Shown: positions 1 to 8,652, counted from the stretch's first letter. The stretch: DNA of 64,000 nt from an uncultured cyanobacterium (GCA_903856805.1 CAIOCZ010000040.1:1-64000); one strand, 5' to 3'. Made by a program: numbers and translations. The notes: a model not told the origin generated them from the letters alone.

Positions 1-1
1 G

Positions 2-871
2 GTCCTGCCCCCGGGCCAGCTCACCCGCCTGGTGGTGCTGCCGATCCCGGTGCGGGGGCTGGATCCCCTGCTCAATGGCCGCAATCTGCAGCTGCGGCTG
101 GATAGCGATGGTCCGGTGGATGTGGCCACCCTGGCGGCCTTCGGCCCCAACGATCGCCCCCCTCCGGCCAGTCTCTGGCCCGGGTTGCTGAATGGCGCGC
201 TGGCGCCGCGGGAGCATGCCCCCACCCCACCGGGGGCCAGCGGAGCGATCGTGTACTCGCGGGTCAGTGGCGTGCAACGGGGCAGTGTCTGGCGGGCGCG
301 ACTCACCGACCCCGGTGCCTCCAGCCTCTCGGTGAGCCGGGCGCCGATTTCCTGGCCGATCGCCAGCCTGGACCGGGGCCGTTTAGGCAGTGGACAGGTG
401 CAGACCGCGCCACTCATGGCCTTTTATCCCGGCACCGCCTGGGCCGCCCACGGCAACTACGGCGTGGAATACGACCTCACCCTGCCCCTGCAGAACGACA
501 CCACCACCCCCCAGCGGTTGCAGCTGGCCCTGGAGGCACCCCTCAAAACCGACCAACCCCTGGGGGGCCTGCGCTTCAGCGCCACCCCGGGGCCGGCGGT
601 GCTGTTCCGCGGCTCGGTGGAGGTGGTGGGTCTCGACGACGACAGCGGTACCCCCAGCGGTCGCCGTGGCTTTCACCTGGTGCTGCGCTCCGGGCAACAG
701 GGGCCGATGTTGGGCACGGTGACCCTGGCGCCTGGCCAGCGGCGACAGCTGCAGGTGCGATTGGTCTATCCCGCCGATGCCACCCCCCCCCAGGTGCTGT
801 CGCTGCTGCCGGCGCCGCCGTTCGAAGCGGCTGTGAAACAATCCCAATCGATGCCAGCCGCCCGCCCGTGA
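2..871 (+). CDS. DUF3370-like secreted/periplasmic protein, 5' end missing
   Basis: The frame is open to the left edge of the window, so the listed GTG at 32 is probably internal and the gene starts upstream. The visible ~289 residues have no transmembrane segment, are rich in Pro, Gly and beta-type sequence, and end in a low-complexity tail. The block around 'YPGTAWAAHGNYGVEYDL' resembles the cyanobacterial DUF3370 family, whose role is unknown; I infer a cell-surface or periplasmic protein. Its TGA overlaps the GTG start of chlI by 4 bp, which suggests translational coupling, but this need not mean a shared function. Without the N-terminus I cannot check for a signal peptide. Confidence 0.6.
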   Translation, partial: VLPPGQLTRLVVLPIPVRGLDPLLNGRNLQLRLDSDGPVDVATLAAFGPNDRPPPASLWPGLLNGALAPREHAPTPPGASGAIVYSRVSGVQRGSVWRARLTDPGASSLSVSRAPISWPIASLDRGRLGSGQVQTAPLMAFYPGTAWAAHGNYGVEYDLTLPLQNDTTTPQRLQLALEAPLKTDQPLGGLRFSATPGPAVLFRGSVEVVGLDDDSGTPSGRRGFHLVLRSGQQGPMLGTVTLAPGQRRQLQVRLVYPADATPPQVLSLLPAPPFEAAVKQSQSMPAARP

Positions 872-1956
872 GTCAGACCAGGAAGCGCAGGGTCTTCCCC
901 TTCACCGCGATCGTGGGGCAAGAGGAGATGAAGCTGGCCCTGCTGCTGAACGTGATCGATCCCCGCATCGGCGGGGTGATGATCATGGGAGACCGGGGCA
1001 CCGGCAAGAGCACCACGATTCGGGCGTTGGCCGATTTGCTGCCGGAGATTGACGTGGTGGCGGGCGACCCCTACAACAGCTCCCCCAGTGATCCGGATCT
1101 GCAGAGCGTTGAGGTGCGTGACCGGGCCGAAGCGGGGGAAACGCTGCCGGTGGAGCCGCGCCAGGTGCCGATGGTGGACCTGCCCCTAGGGGCCACCGAA
1201 GACCGCCTCTGCGGCACGATCGACATCGAGAAGGCCCTCAGCGAGGGGGTGCGGGCCTTTGAGCCCGGGTTGCTGGCCAAGGCCAACCGGGGCCTGCTCT
1301 ATGTGGATGAGGTGAACCTGCTCGACGACCACTTGGTGGATGTGCTGCTGGATTCGGCAGCCTCGGGCTGGAACACGGTGGAGCGGGAGGGGGTAAGCGT
1401 CCGGCACCCGGCGCGGTTTGTGTTGATCGGATCCGGCAACCCGGAGGAGGGGGAGCTGCGGCCCCAGCTGCTGGATCGCTTCGGCATGAGCGTGGAGGTG
1501 CGCACCGTGCGGGATCCGGAGTTGCGGGTGCAGGTGGTGGATCAGCGCACCGCCTTCGACGCGGACCCGGATCGCTTCAATGAAGCGGTGCAGGCCACCC
1601 AGGATGGCCTCCAAGCCCGGGTGGTGGAGGCCCAGCAACGGCTGCCCGAGGTGGCGATCGACGATGACTTGCGCATCCGCATCTCGGCGGTGTGCGGCGA
1701 ACTCGATGTGGACGGGCTGCGGGGCGACATTGTGACCAACCGGGCCGCCCGGGCCCTGGCCGCCTTCGAGGGTCGCACCGAGGTGACCGACGACGACGTG
1801 GCCCGGGTGGTGGCTTGCTGCCTGCGCCACCGGCTGCGCAAGGATCCGCTCGAGCAGATTGATTCGGGTGAGCGGGTGGTGAAGGTGTTCTGCAAGGTGT
1901 TCGAGCGGACGCTCCCCAGCGACCGCCGAGCCTTTGAGCTGGCGCTGGCGGGCTGA
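868..1956 (+). CDS. chlI: Magnesium chelatase ATPase subunit I
   Basis: This is the AAA+ motor of Mg-chelatase, which with ChlD and ChlH inserts Mg2+ into protoporphyrin IX at the first committed step of chlorophyll synthesis. The 362-residue length is normal for the family. Walker A is GDRGTGKST at residues 41-49 and Walker B is LLYVDEVN near 143-150. The acidic insert after Walker A and the ChlI-type C-terminal helical lid (SGERVVKVFCKVFERTLPSDRRAF) are present. The start is GTG within GTGA, overlapping the upstream stop. In related cyanobacteria chlI commonly lies next to ruvC, which matters for the ruvC remnant found 1.4 kb downstream. Confidence 0.97.
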   Translation: MSQTRKRRVFPFTAIVGQEEMKLALLLNVIDPRIGGVMIMGDRGTGKSTTIRALADLLPEIDVVAGDPYNSSPSDPDLQSVEVRDRAEAGETLPVEPRQVPMVDLPLGATEDRLCGTIDIEKALSEGVRAFEPGLLAKANRGLLYVDEVNLLDDHLVDVLLDSAASGWNTVEREGVSVRHPARFVLIGSGNPEEGELRPQLLDRFGMSVEVRTVRDPELRVQVVDQRTAFDADPDRFNEAVQATQDGLQARVVEAQQRLPEVAIDDDLRIRISAVCGELDVDGLRGDIVTNRAARALAAFEGRTEVTDDDVARVVACCLRHRLRKDPLEQIDSGERVVKVFCKVFERTLPSDRRAFELALAG

Positions 1957-2470
1957 GCGGGGCCACCCCCGACCTGGTGGCCACCCTGGCCAGTCAACGG
2001 GACGCCGCCGCAACGCAGGCTGGCGAACGGGCTGCGGGCAGGGGCTGCTGCTGCGCCAACGACCCAAATTAGGAGGCACCTTCACTCACAACCTTACCCG
2101 CCAGGGGCGGGAACGTGCCCTGGATTTTGCGGCCTTGATGCCCAGTTGCTTTCGCCGGACGCCCATCACCACCGTTGAGCTGGAGCCAACCTCAAGCAAG
2201 AATGCCCGCACTGATCACGGTGTTGCTGGGACTACGGGAACATTCAATGGATTCCCCAGGTCGCATCGTTCAGGCCGTTCTGATCGCACAAACTGGTACG
2301 CAGATATCAGTTTGGGGGCTACGTTGACTCCGATCGAGGACCATGGCTTTGCTCATCCATTCGTGTTCCGCTATCTCAACGGCCTGGACACTCCAAACCA
2401 GCCAATTCAGCAAGACAGCTTGGCTCAGCGGCGACCAGATCTGCGCCGGCCTCCCTGGGCAGCACCACCC
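1957..2470. other. 514-bp spacer between chlI and the PAP2 gene
   Basis: No convincing gene is seen. The frame of the downstream phosphatase happens to stay open through this stretch (ORF track 1934-3319), but the translation is low-complexity and Arg/Pro/Thr-rich with no family likeness, so I treat it as noncoding. From 1958 another frame reads SGATPDLVATLASQRDAAA with a coding-like composition up to a TAG near 2075, but it has no canonical start. It could be the degraded end of a lost gene. Confidence 0.4.
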
Positions 2471-3319
2471 ATGACGCTTGATTCCCGATCGGCAACCCGA
2501 TGGGGGGCTCAACGGGGACTTCAACAGGCCTCCCCAAGGTCATGGCCCACAACCATCCACCTCGGTCGTGCCCTCGCCCTGCTGGGAACAGGCCTGATTG
2601 CCTTCGGCCTAGCGGCCCCTACCGCCGTCCTCCCGCCTGGGGCCATCGCCGTCGAACCGAGCGCCGCCCGGGGCCTGCGCCTGGATGACGCCGAGCTGCG
2701 CCGGGTCACCGGATCCCCACCTGCGCCAGGCAGCGCGGAAGCCTCCGAAGACCTGGCGATCCTCCTCTGGCTGCAGCACTACCGCACTCCGGAGATGGAG
2801 GCGGCCAGCTGGCTGCTGATCGATCGCAACATCAGCGGCTTCAGCCGCGCCCTGGGAAATGATCTGGGTTCCGGCAATCCCATCCTGCTGGAGGGGCTGG
2901 GGGACTTCTTGGCGCCGGTGGTGAGAATCAACACCGCGATCAAACGCGAGGTGGGCCGTGTTCGCCCCTACCTCTCCCATGCGGAGCTGCACAACTGCCT
3001 GCCGCGGGAAGCCACGCCCTCCTTCCCCTCCAGCCACGCCACCTGGTTTCGCGCCATGGGGGAACTGATGGCCGACCTCGTGCCGGATCGGCGGGAGCGT
3101 CTGCGGCAGGTGGGCCTCCAAGGGGGGGCCAACCGGGTGCTCTGCGGGGTGCACTACCCCTCTGATGTGGCAGCGGGCCAGCGCCTGGGAGCGGAAGCGG
3201 CCCGTCAGATCATCGCCAGCCCCCAGTGGCGGGTTTTCCGCCAGGACCCCCGGCTGCAGCAGGAGCTTGGACGGCTGCGGAACGTGCCAGACGGACAGTT
3301 GCCGATGCTGGTGCGATGA
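2471..3319 (+). CDS. PAP2-superfamily (class A type) acid phosphatase
   Basis: Predicted phosphomonoesterase of the PAP2/vanadium-haloperoxidase fold. The three signature motifs are present: KREVGRVRP at residues 158-166, PSFPSSHA at 183-190 and NRVLCGVHYPSD at 221-232, with the expected Arg, nucleophilic His and Asp. The HYPSD form and soluble character resemble bacterial class A nonspecific acid phosphatases. A hydrophobic stretch at about 34-53 could be a signal peptide or anchor, placing the enzyme in the periplasm. ATG 2471 is preferred over the ORF-track start at 1934 because everything upstream lacks family character; about 282 residues fits the family. It sits directly upstream of a ruvC pseudogene, so the chlI-ruvC neighbourhood has been rearranged here. 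Confidence 0.8.
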   Translation: MTLDSRSATRWGAQRGLQQASPRSWPTTIHLGRALALLGTGLIAFGLAAPTAVLPPGAIAVEPSAARGLRLDDAELRRVTGSPPAPGSAEASEDLAILLWLQHYRTPEMEAASWLLIDRNISGFSRALGNDLGSGNPILLEGLGDFLAPVVRINTAIKREVGRVRPYLSHAELHNCLPREATPSFPSSHATWFRAMGELMADLVPDRRERLRQVGLQGGANRVLCGVHYPSDVAAGQRLGAEAARQIIASPQWRVFRQDPRLQQELGRLRNVPDGQLPMLVR

Positions 3320-3332
3320 ACGCCCCCCAGCC

Positions 3333-3657
3333 GTGATCATCCTCGGCGCAGCGGATGGTGGAGATCGCCGTCGATCTGCGTACCCTCCTCCGTTGATGGC
3401 GGCCCGATCTAGCGGCGGTGGAGAAATTCTTTTTTTATCGCTTTAGCACCACCATTGCGGAGGTCCAAGCCCGCGGTGTGGTGATTATGACCCTGGCACG
3501 TTTTGCCATTCCCGTTGTCGAGTTTCCACCGATGCCAATCAAATTGGCCGTGGCCGGCCATGGCCATGCCGAAAAGGCTGAGGTCCTGGAGGCCCCGCCG
3601 CGCCCAGATGACGCCGCTGATGCCCGCGCTGTGGCGCTAACTGGTTGGTTTCAGTAG
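3333..3657 (+). pseudogene. ruvC: Decayed second copy of ruvC
   Basis: This stretch is nearly identical to parts of the intact ruvC at 8653-9141. It starts GTGATCATCCTCGGC, then lacks about 135 bp relative to the intact gene (roughly 8668-8805), which shifts the frame. The codon matching CGA in 'RRW' is TGA here. A second deletion of 27 bp lies between two CTGGAG repeats (after AEKAEVLE), and several substitutions are present, for example Leu to Arg in the last motif and one altering the conserved PMQIK. The end matches the intact gene through TGGTTTCAG, then stops. The ORF-track protein at 3418-3657 is only a fragment lacking the first catalytic Asp. It cannot encode a working resolvase. Confidence 0.9.
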
Positions 3658-4331
3658 CAGCCCCCAGCGCTGCCGGCTGTTGCTGGTGGATTCGAGCCCC
3701 GCCATCGAATGTGTGGCCCCACCAAGCTGTTCAGCCGATAAGGGGGATGGTGACAGTTGAACGGTTGCGATGAGTTTTTAATGATCGCTGCCTTGCAGAG
3801 CCGCTTAGGCAAAAGCACGACATTGGTGGCTTTTTGATGGCGCTGATGATGTCAAGCCTTGCAAGCCCTTCTAGCAAACGTCCGTTGTGAACCGAAAATC
3901 AAGTAGCAACTTGTTTGGGCGAGTTGACGGCGTATTGGTAGTGTTTTGAGCCTCACGAGGTTTGATTTGATTTTGACATTGCCTTGCATTCCATGGTGTT
4001 CACCTGCCTGGATGGAAAAGCACAGTTTTTTGAGGGGAAATTATTTCAATAGATGACCTTTGGGTTTAACTTCTTGCCTTTAATCTTTTTGCTTTGCGTT
4101 GCCTCTTCCCTAAGCCCACATTTTAATTACGTAACCCTCCCCGCCCCCGAATTTTAGCTTTGATAGGACCTCAATAGGGTGTGCAGTCCACTTCGAACTG
4201 TCTCGTCGCCGTGGCGTAGGCCCAGTATTCATGGGGCGATTGTCGCGCCGTTTCAGGGATTGATTTGCGCGAGCGTTCTGCGCTCCGCTAGGCAGAATGG
4301 TGTAATATTATTGAGGCTCTTATTCGTATTC
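3658..4331. other. 674-bp AT-richer spacer after the ruvC remnant
   Basis: I see no gene here on either strand. Base composition drops clearly below that of the flanking core genes, with several T- and A-runs. A TTGACA hexamer lies at 3973-3978 but has no good -10 partner at 17 bp, so I do not call a promoter. The upstream signals of the solute-binding protein gene should lie in the right half of this stretch. Confidence 0.5.
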
Positions 4332-5564
4332 ATGATTTGCCGCCAGGGGCTGGTCATTCTGCTGGCGCTGAGTAGTGCTATTTCTGCCTGTGGATCTCTC
4401 GGGATTTCCCGCCTACCGGCGGTTGGAAACACAATCAATGTGGTTCTTGAATTGTCCCCCCAAGTGGATTCATTTGAGCAGGCCAGGCTCAAGACTCTCC
4501 TTGAGCAGGAAGCCATAGAATTCAATCGGTTGAATCCGCACCAGCGGGTGAGGTGGCACTCTGTCTCTAGTGAACGCCTGCAGCAGGATCTTAAGTTTCG
4601 AGCGGCTCGCGGGCTGACGCCAGACTTGATTTTACTGGCTTCCAGCCGCGACCTGTTGACGTTGCATCAGCAGGGATTCAGCACTCCTGTGGAGCTCAGT
4701 CTGGAGGAGAAACGCAGTTTTCCGGCCTGGCTGTTGACACCACTGCGCTATAGAGGTGAGCAGCTCGGTGTACCACTATTCATGGTATCCACCATGGCCT
4801 GTTTTGACCGTCGGCGAATACCATTTTCGCCTCAGGATTTGAGCGATTTGCTGCGCCCGGAGGACGGTTCTGCCCTGGCTCTTAGTACTAGCCTAAATGG
4901 GATGAATTGGATCCTTACTGGCTTTGGGGTTCCTCTTCTTCCTCTCCCTGGTCGCCGATCCAACCGTCAATCCCAGGTGCTGCTGGCATTGCGGTGGGTG
5001 CAACAGGCGAATCTTCAGCCCCACATCACGTTTGTGAGCAGTGAGGAGGAGTTGCGGCGGGGCCTTGCGGAGGGACGCTTTCTGTGGATTCCTTGCTCCA
5101 GTGTTTGGATTTCTTCGCTGCGACAGACCCTTGGCGCAAATCTTGGGGTCGGGCTCCTCCCAGCTGGTCCCGCAGGAGTGGCCAAGCCACTGATGGGTGT
5201 ATCCACGTGGATGTTTGGTTCTCAATCCAGTCCAACGCAGCGCAAGCTGGCTAAGAAGTTCGTTTTATTTGCCGGCAATGCCGTAAATCAACGGACGATG
5301 ATGCTGCGACTTGGCACCGTTTTCCCAGTGAATCCAGCCATTTTGTTGCCCCTTAATGCCTACCCTACGCTCTCGGTAATGGATGTGGCCCTTCGCAATA
5401 GTATATTGCCCACTCTCGAGCAGCATCACTATTTCAAGTTGAAGGATGAACAGATTGGTCTTTTGGCTAATCAGGTTTTGGCTCGTTCCCAGGATCCCTT
5501 GGCGGTGGCTCACGACTTTCAACATCTGCTCGAGAACGCTCCTGCAGCGGAAGCACAGCCATGA
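4332..5564 (+). CDS. Extracellular solute-binding lipoprotein (ABC family 1-like)
   Basis: About 410 residues with a lipoprotein signal: a short hydrophobic segment ending in the lipobox ISAC, Cys at residue 20. The mature part has the pattern of family 1 (sugar-type) binding proteins: 'LEQEAIEFNRLNPHQRVRW', 'PDLILLASS', then hinge and C-lobe segments. It should sit in the periplasm anchored to a membrane. ATG 4332 gives a proper signal peptide; the ORF-track start at 4179 adds an unlikely leader, and TTG 4311 is an alternative. Its stop overlaps the start of the MscS gene by 4 bp (ATGA), so the two are probably cotranslated. No ABC permease or ATPase is adjacent. The gene is AT-richer than its neighbours. 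Ligand unknown. Confidence 0.75.
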   Translation: MICRQGLVILLALSSAISACGSLGISRLPAVGNTINVVLELSPQVDSFEQARLKTLLEQEAIEFNRLNPHQRVRWHSVSSERLQQDLKFRAARGLTPDLILLASSRDLLTLHQQGFSTPVELSLEEKRSFPAWLLTPLRYRGEQLGVPLFMVSTMACFDRRRIPFSPQDLSDLLRPEDGSALALSTSLNGMNWILTGFGVPLLPLPGRRSNRQSQVLLALRWVQQANLQPHITFVSSEEELRRGLAEGRFLWIPCSSVWISSLRQTLGANLGVGLLPAGPAGVAKPLMGVSTWMFGSQSSPTQRKLAKKFVLFAGNAVNQRTMMLRLGTVFPVNPAILLPLNAYPTLSVMDVALRNSILPTLEQHHYFKLKDEQIGLLANQVLARSQDPLAVAHDFQHLLENAPAAEAQP

Positions 5565-6859
5565 ATCAATTATTATATTTTGTTCTTGATCTACTTGCCG
5601 ATTTCACGAGAGTTGCCGTTCTCAGGCAGTTTGGCGCCATGGGTCTGGCCTTTGGCCTTTGGTTCATCCTGAAGAGCCAGCTGAAGCTCGAGCGTCGCCG
5701 CTGGCTCGGTGAGGGGCGCTGGCCATTCCTGAAGCGTCTCAAACCCTTGGCCAATGCAGCATTGTTATGGCTTTGCTTTGCGCTTGCCGCGGCTTGGTTA
5801 CTTGCAGCCACCGGGGTTGCAGACCTGGCCCGGTACTTGGTGCGTTTTTATGCCCTTTGCATGTTGTCACGCTTGGGGCTAATCCTGCTGCTTAATTATT
5901 TACCGGCCAAGGTAGTTCAACGTGAAGACCTCCAGCTAGTAAGACCTCTGTTGGTGGTTATTGGTGTCACGCGGCTCTACTCGCAGTTCGCTGACTTGAA
6001 TGAATTACTGGCTATTCAGGTGATTGCCCTAGGCAAGGATAGTTTGTCGCTTGGAGCCTTGTTACTGCTGTCACTTGGAACCTATTTCGTGATTGTTGGC
6101 TCCGAATTGCCCGCCATGGGGATCGCAGCATTGATTCGACGCGTCTTCACGATCAGCATGCCTGCCTATCGAGCCATATCCATGCTGATACGTTATTTAC
6201 TTGTTGCCGTTGGCTTTCTCCTTATTCTCGCTAATGCTGGGGTGAATCAAGCTCTGATTGCTGCCGTCGGCGGCGGGCTTTCGGTGGGCCTTGGCTTTGG
6301 ACTAAAAGAAATTTTCTCGAACTTTATTAGTGGGCTCTGGTTGTTGCTGGAAGGTGCCGTAAGGCCAGGGGATGTTTTACTGCTTGAGTCGGGTGGTAAT
6401 GGTGAGGACCCCTGTGAAGTGTTGGAGTTGGGTATGCGTGCCACAGTTCTTTGGCGTGATCGTGACAACGTGGAACTGGTGGTCCCCAATCAGACGTTTT
6501 TTACCCAGTCCATGGTCACCTATAGCGGTCTTCGGGATCGTTATCGACGCGGACAGGTTGTGGTTCAAGCGGCTTATCGCCATTCCCCTAGAATTGTGAT
6601 TGCCCTTCTCGAGGACACGGCACGCTCTGTTCCACGAATTTTGGCACATCCTGCACCTAAGGGCTTGTTACTTGGCTATGGCGATTCAGCCATTACTTAT
6701 GCCATTCGCTACTGGATTGAAAACCCCATGGATGGTATTGGTTTGGCGAGTGAGGTTGGTATCGCGATATGGGAAGTCTTTGAGCGCGAAGAAATCGAAA
6801 TTCCCTATCCCCAGTATGTCTGGCATCAGGCGGAAGACGTTCCTGGGAAGAACGCTTGA
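5561..6859 (+). CDS. MscS-family mechanosensitive ion channel
   Basis: Small-conductance mechanosensitive channel, 432 residues. Several membrane helices fill the first ~250 residues. The Gly/Ala-rich pore helix and following amphipathic segment are visible as 'AAVGGGLSVGLGFGLKEI' and 'FISGLWLLLEGAVRPGD', followed by the beta domain with VPNQTFFTQSMVTYS and a C-terminal alpha/beta domain. It is longer than the minimal MscS (~286 residues) because of extra N-terminal helices, as in many cyanobacterial members. Expected role: release of osmolytes on hypo-osmotic shock. ATG overlaps the stop of the solute-binding lipoprotein gene, so the pair forms an operon. A second MscS relative lies at 40600-42234. 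Confidence 0.88.
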   Translation: MNQLLYFVLDLLADFTRVAVLRQFGAMGLAFGLWFILKSQLKLERRRWLGEGRWPFLKRLKPLANAALLWLCFALAAAWLLAATGVADLARYLVRFYALCMLSRLGLILLLNYLPAKVVQREDLQLVRPLLVVIGVTRLYSQFADLNELLAIQVIALGKDSLSLGALLLLSLGTYFVIVGSELPAMGIAALIRRVFTISMPAYRAISMLIRYLLVAVGFLLILANAGVNQALIAAVGGGLSVGLGFGLKEIFSNFISGLWLLLEGAVRPGDVLLLESGGNGEDPCEVLELGMRATVLWRDRDNVELVVPNQTFFTQSMVTYSGLRDRYRRGQVVVQAAYRHSPRIVIALLEDTARSVPRILAHPAPKGLLLGYGDSAITYAIRYWIENPMDGIGLASEVGIAIWEVFEREEIEIPYPQYVWHQAEDVPGKNA

Positions 6860-6954
6860 ATGGATCGCTTCAAAATAAGCTACGTAAGACGGATAACTCG
6901 TTTGTAGCAGCAATGGCAACGTCTCAGACGATTTTGGGAATGTTGCCCAGCTTG

Positions 6955-7165
6955 GGGATCGTCGTTTCATGCCGGGGGGCTTGGATAGCATTGATGGGCG
7001 ACCGGCCGCTCGGTTGGTCGCTGCAAGCAGGCCAAGGCTCTCCCCATACCTGGGTCGAGACGACCGAAGGCCTTCCAAGGGCACCACGCCGGAGGCGAGG
7101 TGAGCTGCATGCGTTCGGGAACCGGCTCCAAGCAAGCCCAACGACGCAGGCGCACTCGTGGAATC
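6955..7165. other. GC-rich block with many stem-loops, candidate structured RNA or element remnant
   Basis: A roughly 210-bp GC-rich stretch in an AT-rich spacer. Visible stems include CGACCGGC/GTTGGTCG around a six-base loop near 6999-7020 (with G-T pairs), GGTCG/CGACC near 7053-7065, and nested CACC-CGCC/GGCG-GGTG near 7083-7102. The strand is undetermined. It could be a small RNA, a degraded group II intron piece or the end of a lost mobile element. I could not match it to a named RNA family. Confidence 0.3.
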
Positions 7166-7616
7166 CGATTGGAGGATTGACGATGAATTTACGGATGGAT
7201 ACATTGTGATAAGTGAAGGATCCGAATAGCATGTTATTTATGGCATTCTCTTCAGTTTTTGGCGTTGCTAAAGAGCTTTTCTGTTTTGATTGTTGGCTAG
7301 GCCTGTTGCGCGTAGAGCCTGAGTTTGGTGCCCTGTGTAGGATCGCTGATCTCTGTCAAAGCAATTCGCTTTAGGGAAGGGGGAGTCTTTCTGTCGTTTC
7401 ACGTGGATGGGGCCTGCGACGTCATGGCGATAGGATTTAATCGATTCACCTGAAGGGTTTTCCGGGAGTGGACTTCGTGAGTGGCTAGGCGGGAATCAGA
7501 ATAGTGATGAGATGAATTCAGGTCGTATTTTTGATTTTGTTGAGATTCAGTTGGCTTTCTTTGGGTTTATTCGGCAAATGAGAATGAAAACGCACCAGTA
7601 CTCTTACTAGAGGAGG

Positions 7617-7778
7617 TCTAGGGCCGCTCTGCAACACGCCCATCCTCGTGGCGGCGTGAAGCCTCCCGGGGGCCTGATCGCTGAGGCCGGCCATCACCCC
7701 GCTAGAAGCTGATGGCTTCTTGGGGAGGAGCGTTCAGGGGCCGATGGGTGTACTGCGTTGCTCCCATCCCCTGAACGC
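7617..7778. repeat. GC-rich block with nested inverted repeats, possible mobile-element end
   Basis: Two clear hairpins lie here. AGAAGC (7704-7709) pairs with GCTTCT (7715-7720) around a five-base loop. GCGTTCAGGGG (7730-7740) pairs perfectly with CCCCTGAACGC (7768-7778), and ATGGG/CCCAT continues the stem inward after a small bulge. Just upstream, one + frame (7617-7712) reads a coding-like tail (ALQHAHPRGGVKPPGG) that stops inside the first hairpin. An open tail running into terminal hairpins resembles the right end of IS200/IS605-type elements. That assignment is an inference; no transposase or TnpB body is visible. Confidence 0.3.
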
Positions 7779-7963
7779 CTACGGCGTCGAAGCGTTCCAG
7801 GGACGAGATTGGTGACTTCAATGTGGGTGAAATCAGTTTTGATCAGCAAGTCTTCGAGATAAAAAATAGGAATCAACCGCTGCAACATTACCGCCTTGCC
7901 TAGCGCCGACACTGGGAATCGTCACATCGATTATGGTAGTCTCGGCGTTAGTTCCTGCTGCGA

Positions 7964-8620
7964 GTGATGTTGAGGCCTTGGCCTGAGTCAGTCCCTTCCT
8001 CCCGGGGCCTTCCAGGCCTGGCGGCGACTCTGTTCATCGGCGCATTGCTGCTCCAGTCAACGGCTGGCCAGGCTTTGCCCAATCAGGTGCTGTTGCTCCG
8101 CCATGGCCATAAAACCGGCGAGCTCAATCATTTCAATCTTTCCCCGGAGGGGTTTCAACGGGCGATCGCCCTCGCCACTCTCCTGCCCGCCTGTTTTGGC
8201 AATCCCACTCATATTGTCAGTTATTATTTTGATCCAATTACCAGTAAGAATTCACGGAGTTATCAAACACTTGTCCCCTTGGCTATCGCCACGGGTGTGA
8301 ATATTGCCATTGATCTCGATTCCCCTACGAGTTCCCTTCAAAGTGGCAAGACTATCCTCCGCGATCCTCACTACGATGGCGCCAACCTTGTGATCGCCTG
8401 GGAGCATCGACGGCTGCCTTTGTTGGCGGAGGGTTTGGGCGTTCCAGGTCTGGCCCAGCTCGCCGATGATGATTTTGATCCGTTGGTGCTCCTTCGCTAT
8501 CGGCAGCGTGGGCTGCCCCCCGAGGTGAGGCAATTCAGTCAGCGGGATCTGGTCAGTGGCCGCCACACGTGTGCCGAGCCCCCCATGCCAGCGGCGGTCC
8601 CGCCTGCGCCCAGCCGCTGA
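7964..8620 (+). CDS. Secreted histidine-phosphatase-family protein
   Basis: Protein of about 218 residues with a hydrophobic N-terminal segment (residues 17-35, LAATLFIGALLLQ), probably a signal peptide for the periplasm. It has the histidine phosphatase start motif LLLRHGHK (RHGH at 46-49) and a second His in AWEHRRLP (H148) that fits the distal catalytic His. The usual Arg in 'SxxxRxxQT' is recognisable as NSRSYQT. Substrate unknown; such proteins act on phosphomonoesters or are inactive relatives. GTG 7964 and ATG 7967 are adjacent possible starts. It lies between the structured spacer and intact ruvC, inside the block flanked by the two ruvC copies. Confidence 0.75.
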   Translation: MMLRPWPESVPSSRGLPGLAATLFIGALLLQSTAGQALPNQVLLLRHGHKTGELNHFNLSPEGFQRAIALATLLPACFGNPTHIVSYYFDPITSKNSRSYQTLVPLAIATGVNIAIDLDSPTSSLQSGKTILRDPHYDGANLVIAWEHRRLPLLAEGLGVPGLAQLADDDFDPLVLLRYRQRGLPPEVRQFSQRDLVSGRHTCAEPPMPAAVPPAPSR

Positions 8621-8652
8621 GGATGCGGTGCTGACTCCCTTCGGCCTCCCCC

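Larger units (their letters stand above)
6860..7963. other. 1.1-kb spacer holding two GC-rich structured stretches
   Basis: No gene is supported. ORF-track frames in it (for example 6856-7209 + and 6686-7204 -) lack any family likeness and cross the structured sequence described below. The spacer is AT-rich except for two GC-rich blocks, about 6955-7165 and 7617-7800, each full of short inverted repeats. The signals for the histidine phosphatase gene should lie in its last 150 bp. Confidence 0.55.

Noticed and set aside
3165-3446. ORF of 93 residues spanning the PAP2 end and ruvC remnant
   Set aside because: It reads the ruvC remnant in the wrong frame caused by the deletion; not a real protein.
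3973-3978. TTGACA as a -35 box for the solute-binding protein gene
   Set aside because: It lies ~350 bp before the gene and no good -10 hexamer is at 16-18 bp.
6955-7165. Group II intron, riboswitch, SRP RNA, tmRNA or RNase P assignment for the GC-rich block
   Set aside because: No domain V-like hairpin, no maturase ORF and no conserved core of the named RNAs could be read; only the stem-loop density is supported.
6856-7209. ORF of 117 residues after the MscS gene, and the opposing ORF 6686-7204
   Set aside because: Neither shows family likeness. Both cross the GC-rich stem-loop block, and the minus frame also overlaps the MscS gene. Treated as chance frames.
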